NCBI RefSeq assembly: GCF_002305895.1
Contig: NZ_CP022203.1
Coordinates: 3,884,501-3,948,500, forward strand
DNA length: 64,000 nt
From: Corallococcus macrosporus DSM 14697
Lineage (GTDB): Bacteria; Myxococcota; Myxococcia; Myxococcales; Myxococcaceae
Reading direction: 5' to 3'
Shown: positions 63,146 through 64,000 of the stretch, in pieces
Position numbering within the stretch: the first letter of the stretch is position 1
Layout of the letters: each line of letters begins with the position of its first letter
The notes under the pieces: generated by a model
What the model saw: only the letters and a program-made list of their open reading frames with translations
The model's database searches: none
What the model was told of the DNA's origin: nothing
Translations under genes and position numbers: made by a program

Positions 63146-64000
63146 CGGGGCGCCGGGACCTTTCGGGCAATCTCCTCCAGCAGGTGCGCCGCCTCGTCGC
63201 GCGCGGACACGCCCTGCACGGCGCTGCGCAGGAGGACGCGGTGGGCCCAGCAGGACACCAGCACCGCCCGGACGTCACCCGGGGTGACGAAGTCGCGCGC
63301 GTCCCACAGCGCGCTGGCCCGGGCCGCCGCGCCCAGCGCGAGCACCGCGCGGGTGGAGGCGCCGCGCTCCAGGTCCCCATGCGAGCGCGTGGCCGTGGCC
63401 AGCCGCACCACGTAGTCCGCCACCGACGCGTCCAGCCGCAGGGCGGCGGCGAAGGCGCGCAGCGACGCCAGCTCCTCGGGGCCGGACACCGTCTCCACCG
63501 CGTCCAGCGGCGGGGTGCCGTCACGGGTGACGAGCAGCCCGGCCTCCACGTCCGGCGTCGGGTGGCCCAGGGACATGCGCACCATGAAGCGGTCGAGCTG
63601 CGAGTCCGGCAGCGGGTAGGTGCCGGAGAAGTCCACCGGGTTCTGCGTGGCCACCACGGTGAAGGGCATGGGCAGCGCGTGGGTGGCGCCGTCGAGCGAC
63701 ACCTGCCCCTGGGCCATGGCCTCCAGCAGCGCGGACTGGGTGCGCGGCGGGGCGCGGTTCAGCTCGTCCGCCAGCACGAGCTGCCGGAAGAGGGGACCGG
63801 GACGGAACTGGAAGGTGGCGGTCTGCGCGTGGAAGACCTGGGCGCCCAGCACGTCCGCGGGCATCAGGTCCGCGGTGAACTGGACGCGGGCGAAGCTCAG
63901 GCCGCAGGCCCTGGCCAGCGCCTCGGCGAGCGTCGTCTTGCCCACGCCCGGCACGTCCTCCAGCAGCACGTGGCCGCCAGCCACCAGGGACGTCACCACG
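63142..64000 (-). CDS. MoxR-family AAA+ ATPase, 5' end outside the window
   Basis: The 286 codons in the window run from the right edge to the stop at 63142. Walker A (GVGKTTLAEALA), Walker B (LVLADELNRAPP), sensor 1 (VVATQNPVDFSGTYPLPDSQ) and the arginine-finger region (LDRFMVRM) are intact. MoxR ATPases act with VWA-type or DUF58 proteins as chaperones. The reading frame is open at 64000, so the start and about 30-50 residues are missing. Translationally coupled to the DUF58 gene. Confidence 0.93.
   Translation of the reverse strand, partial: VVTSLVAGGHVLLEDVPGVGKTTLAEALARACGLSFARVQFTADLMPADVLGAQVFHAQTATFQFRPGPLFRQLVLADELNRAPPRTQSALLEAMAQGQVSLDGATHALPMPFTVVATQNPVDFSGTYPLPDSQLDRFMVRMSLGHPTPDVEAGLLVTRDGTPPLDAVETVSGPEELASLRAFAAALRLDASVADYVVRLATATRSHGDLERGASTRAVLALGAAARASALWDARDFVTPGDVRAVLVSCWAHRVLLRSAVQGVSARDEAAHLLEEIARKVPAPR

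Overview
The window reads as chromosomal DNA from a myxobacterium, most likely the Myxococcaceae. The grounds are inferential: very high GC with strong third-position G/C bias, many signalling proteins (two large hybrid or membrane histidine kinases, a Ser/Thr kinase with a PEGA tail, an FHA-GAF regulator), an RpoH-type sigma factor, and protein sequences that look deltaproteobacterial/myxococcal. No rRNA, tRNA, CRISPR array, insertion sequence or phage module was seen.

Layout. 1-5.2 kb: the 5' end of a minus-strand gene (possibly argS), then a minus-strand set of hybrid histidine kinase, HEAT-repeat protein and DnaJ, facing a plus-strand SurA-like secreted protein plus RimI. 5.3-26.3 kb: one almost continuous translation supercluster on the plus strand, corresponding to the str (rpsL-rpsG-fusA-tuf), S10, spc and alpha operons and ending with rpoA-rplQ. 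It starts at a near-consensus sigma-70 promoter and is punctuated by strong hairpins. Three departures from the textbook order stand out: rplC (L3) is absent between rpsJ and rplD, map is absent between adk and infA, and secY carries an apparent one-base frameshift.

26.4-29.3 kb: minus-strand envelope genes (PlsC acyltransferase, TPR lipoprotein, Pro-rich single-pass protein). 29.5-45.7 kb: mixed housekeeping and signalling genes: deoxynucleoside kinase with a co-transcribed uncharacterised protein, a degenerate sigma-54-activator-like FHA-GAF protein, EamA transporter, PsuG, free-Met-(R)-sulfoxide reductase, sirtuin, Ser/Thr kinase, ABC-F ATPase, multi-zinc-ribbon protein, 7TM-GAF histidine kinase and a lytic transglycosylase. 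45.9-52.5 kb: cold-shock protein, SelA coupled to an HNH protein, then a MinD/FlhG-like ATPase translationally coupled to a J-like/HTH fusion protein, a small conserved-looking protein and RluD. 52.4-55.5 kb: two adjacent minus-strand genes (degenerate HD-GYP protein and HEAT protein) that appear to share the same N-terminal domain. 55.6-64 kb: a Bor-like lipoprotein, an OPT transporter, an RpoH-type sigma factor, and a MoxR-DUF58-transglutaminase cluster that runs off the right end.

The most promising candidates for something undescribed are the MinD-like/J-HTH pair (48.4-51.1 kb), the HD-GYP/HEAT pair with a shared N-terminal domain (52.4-55.5 kb), and the paired hairpins in the long spacers of the spc region. 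All assignments come from reading the sequence; no database search was run.
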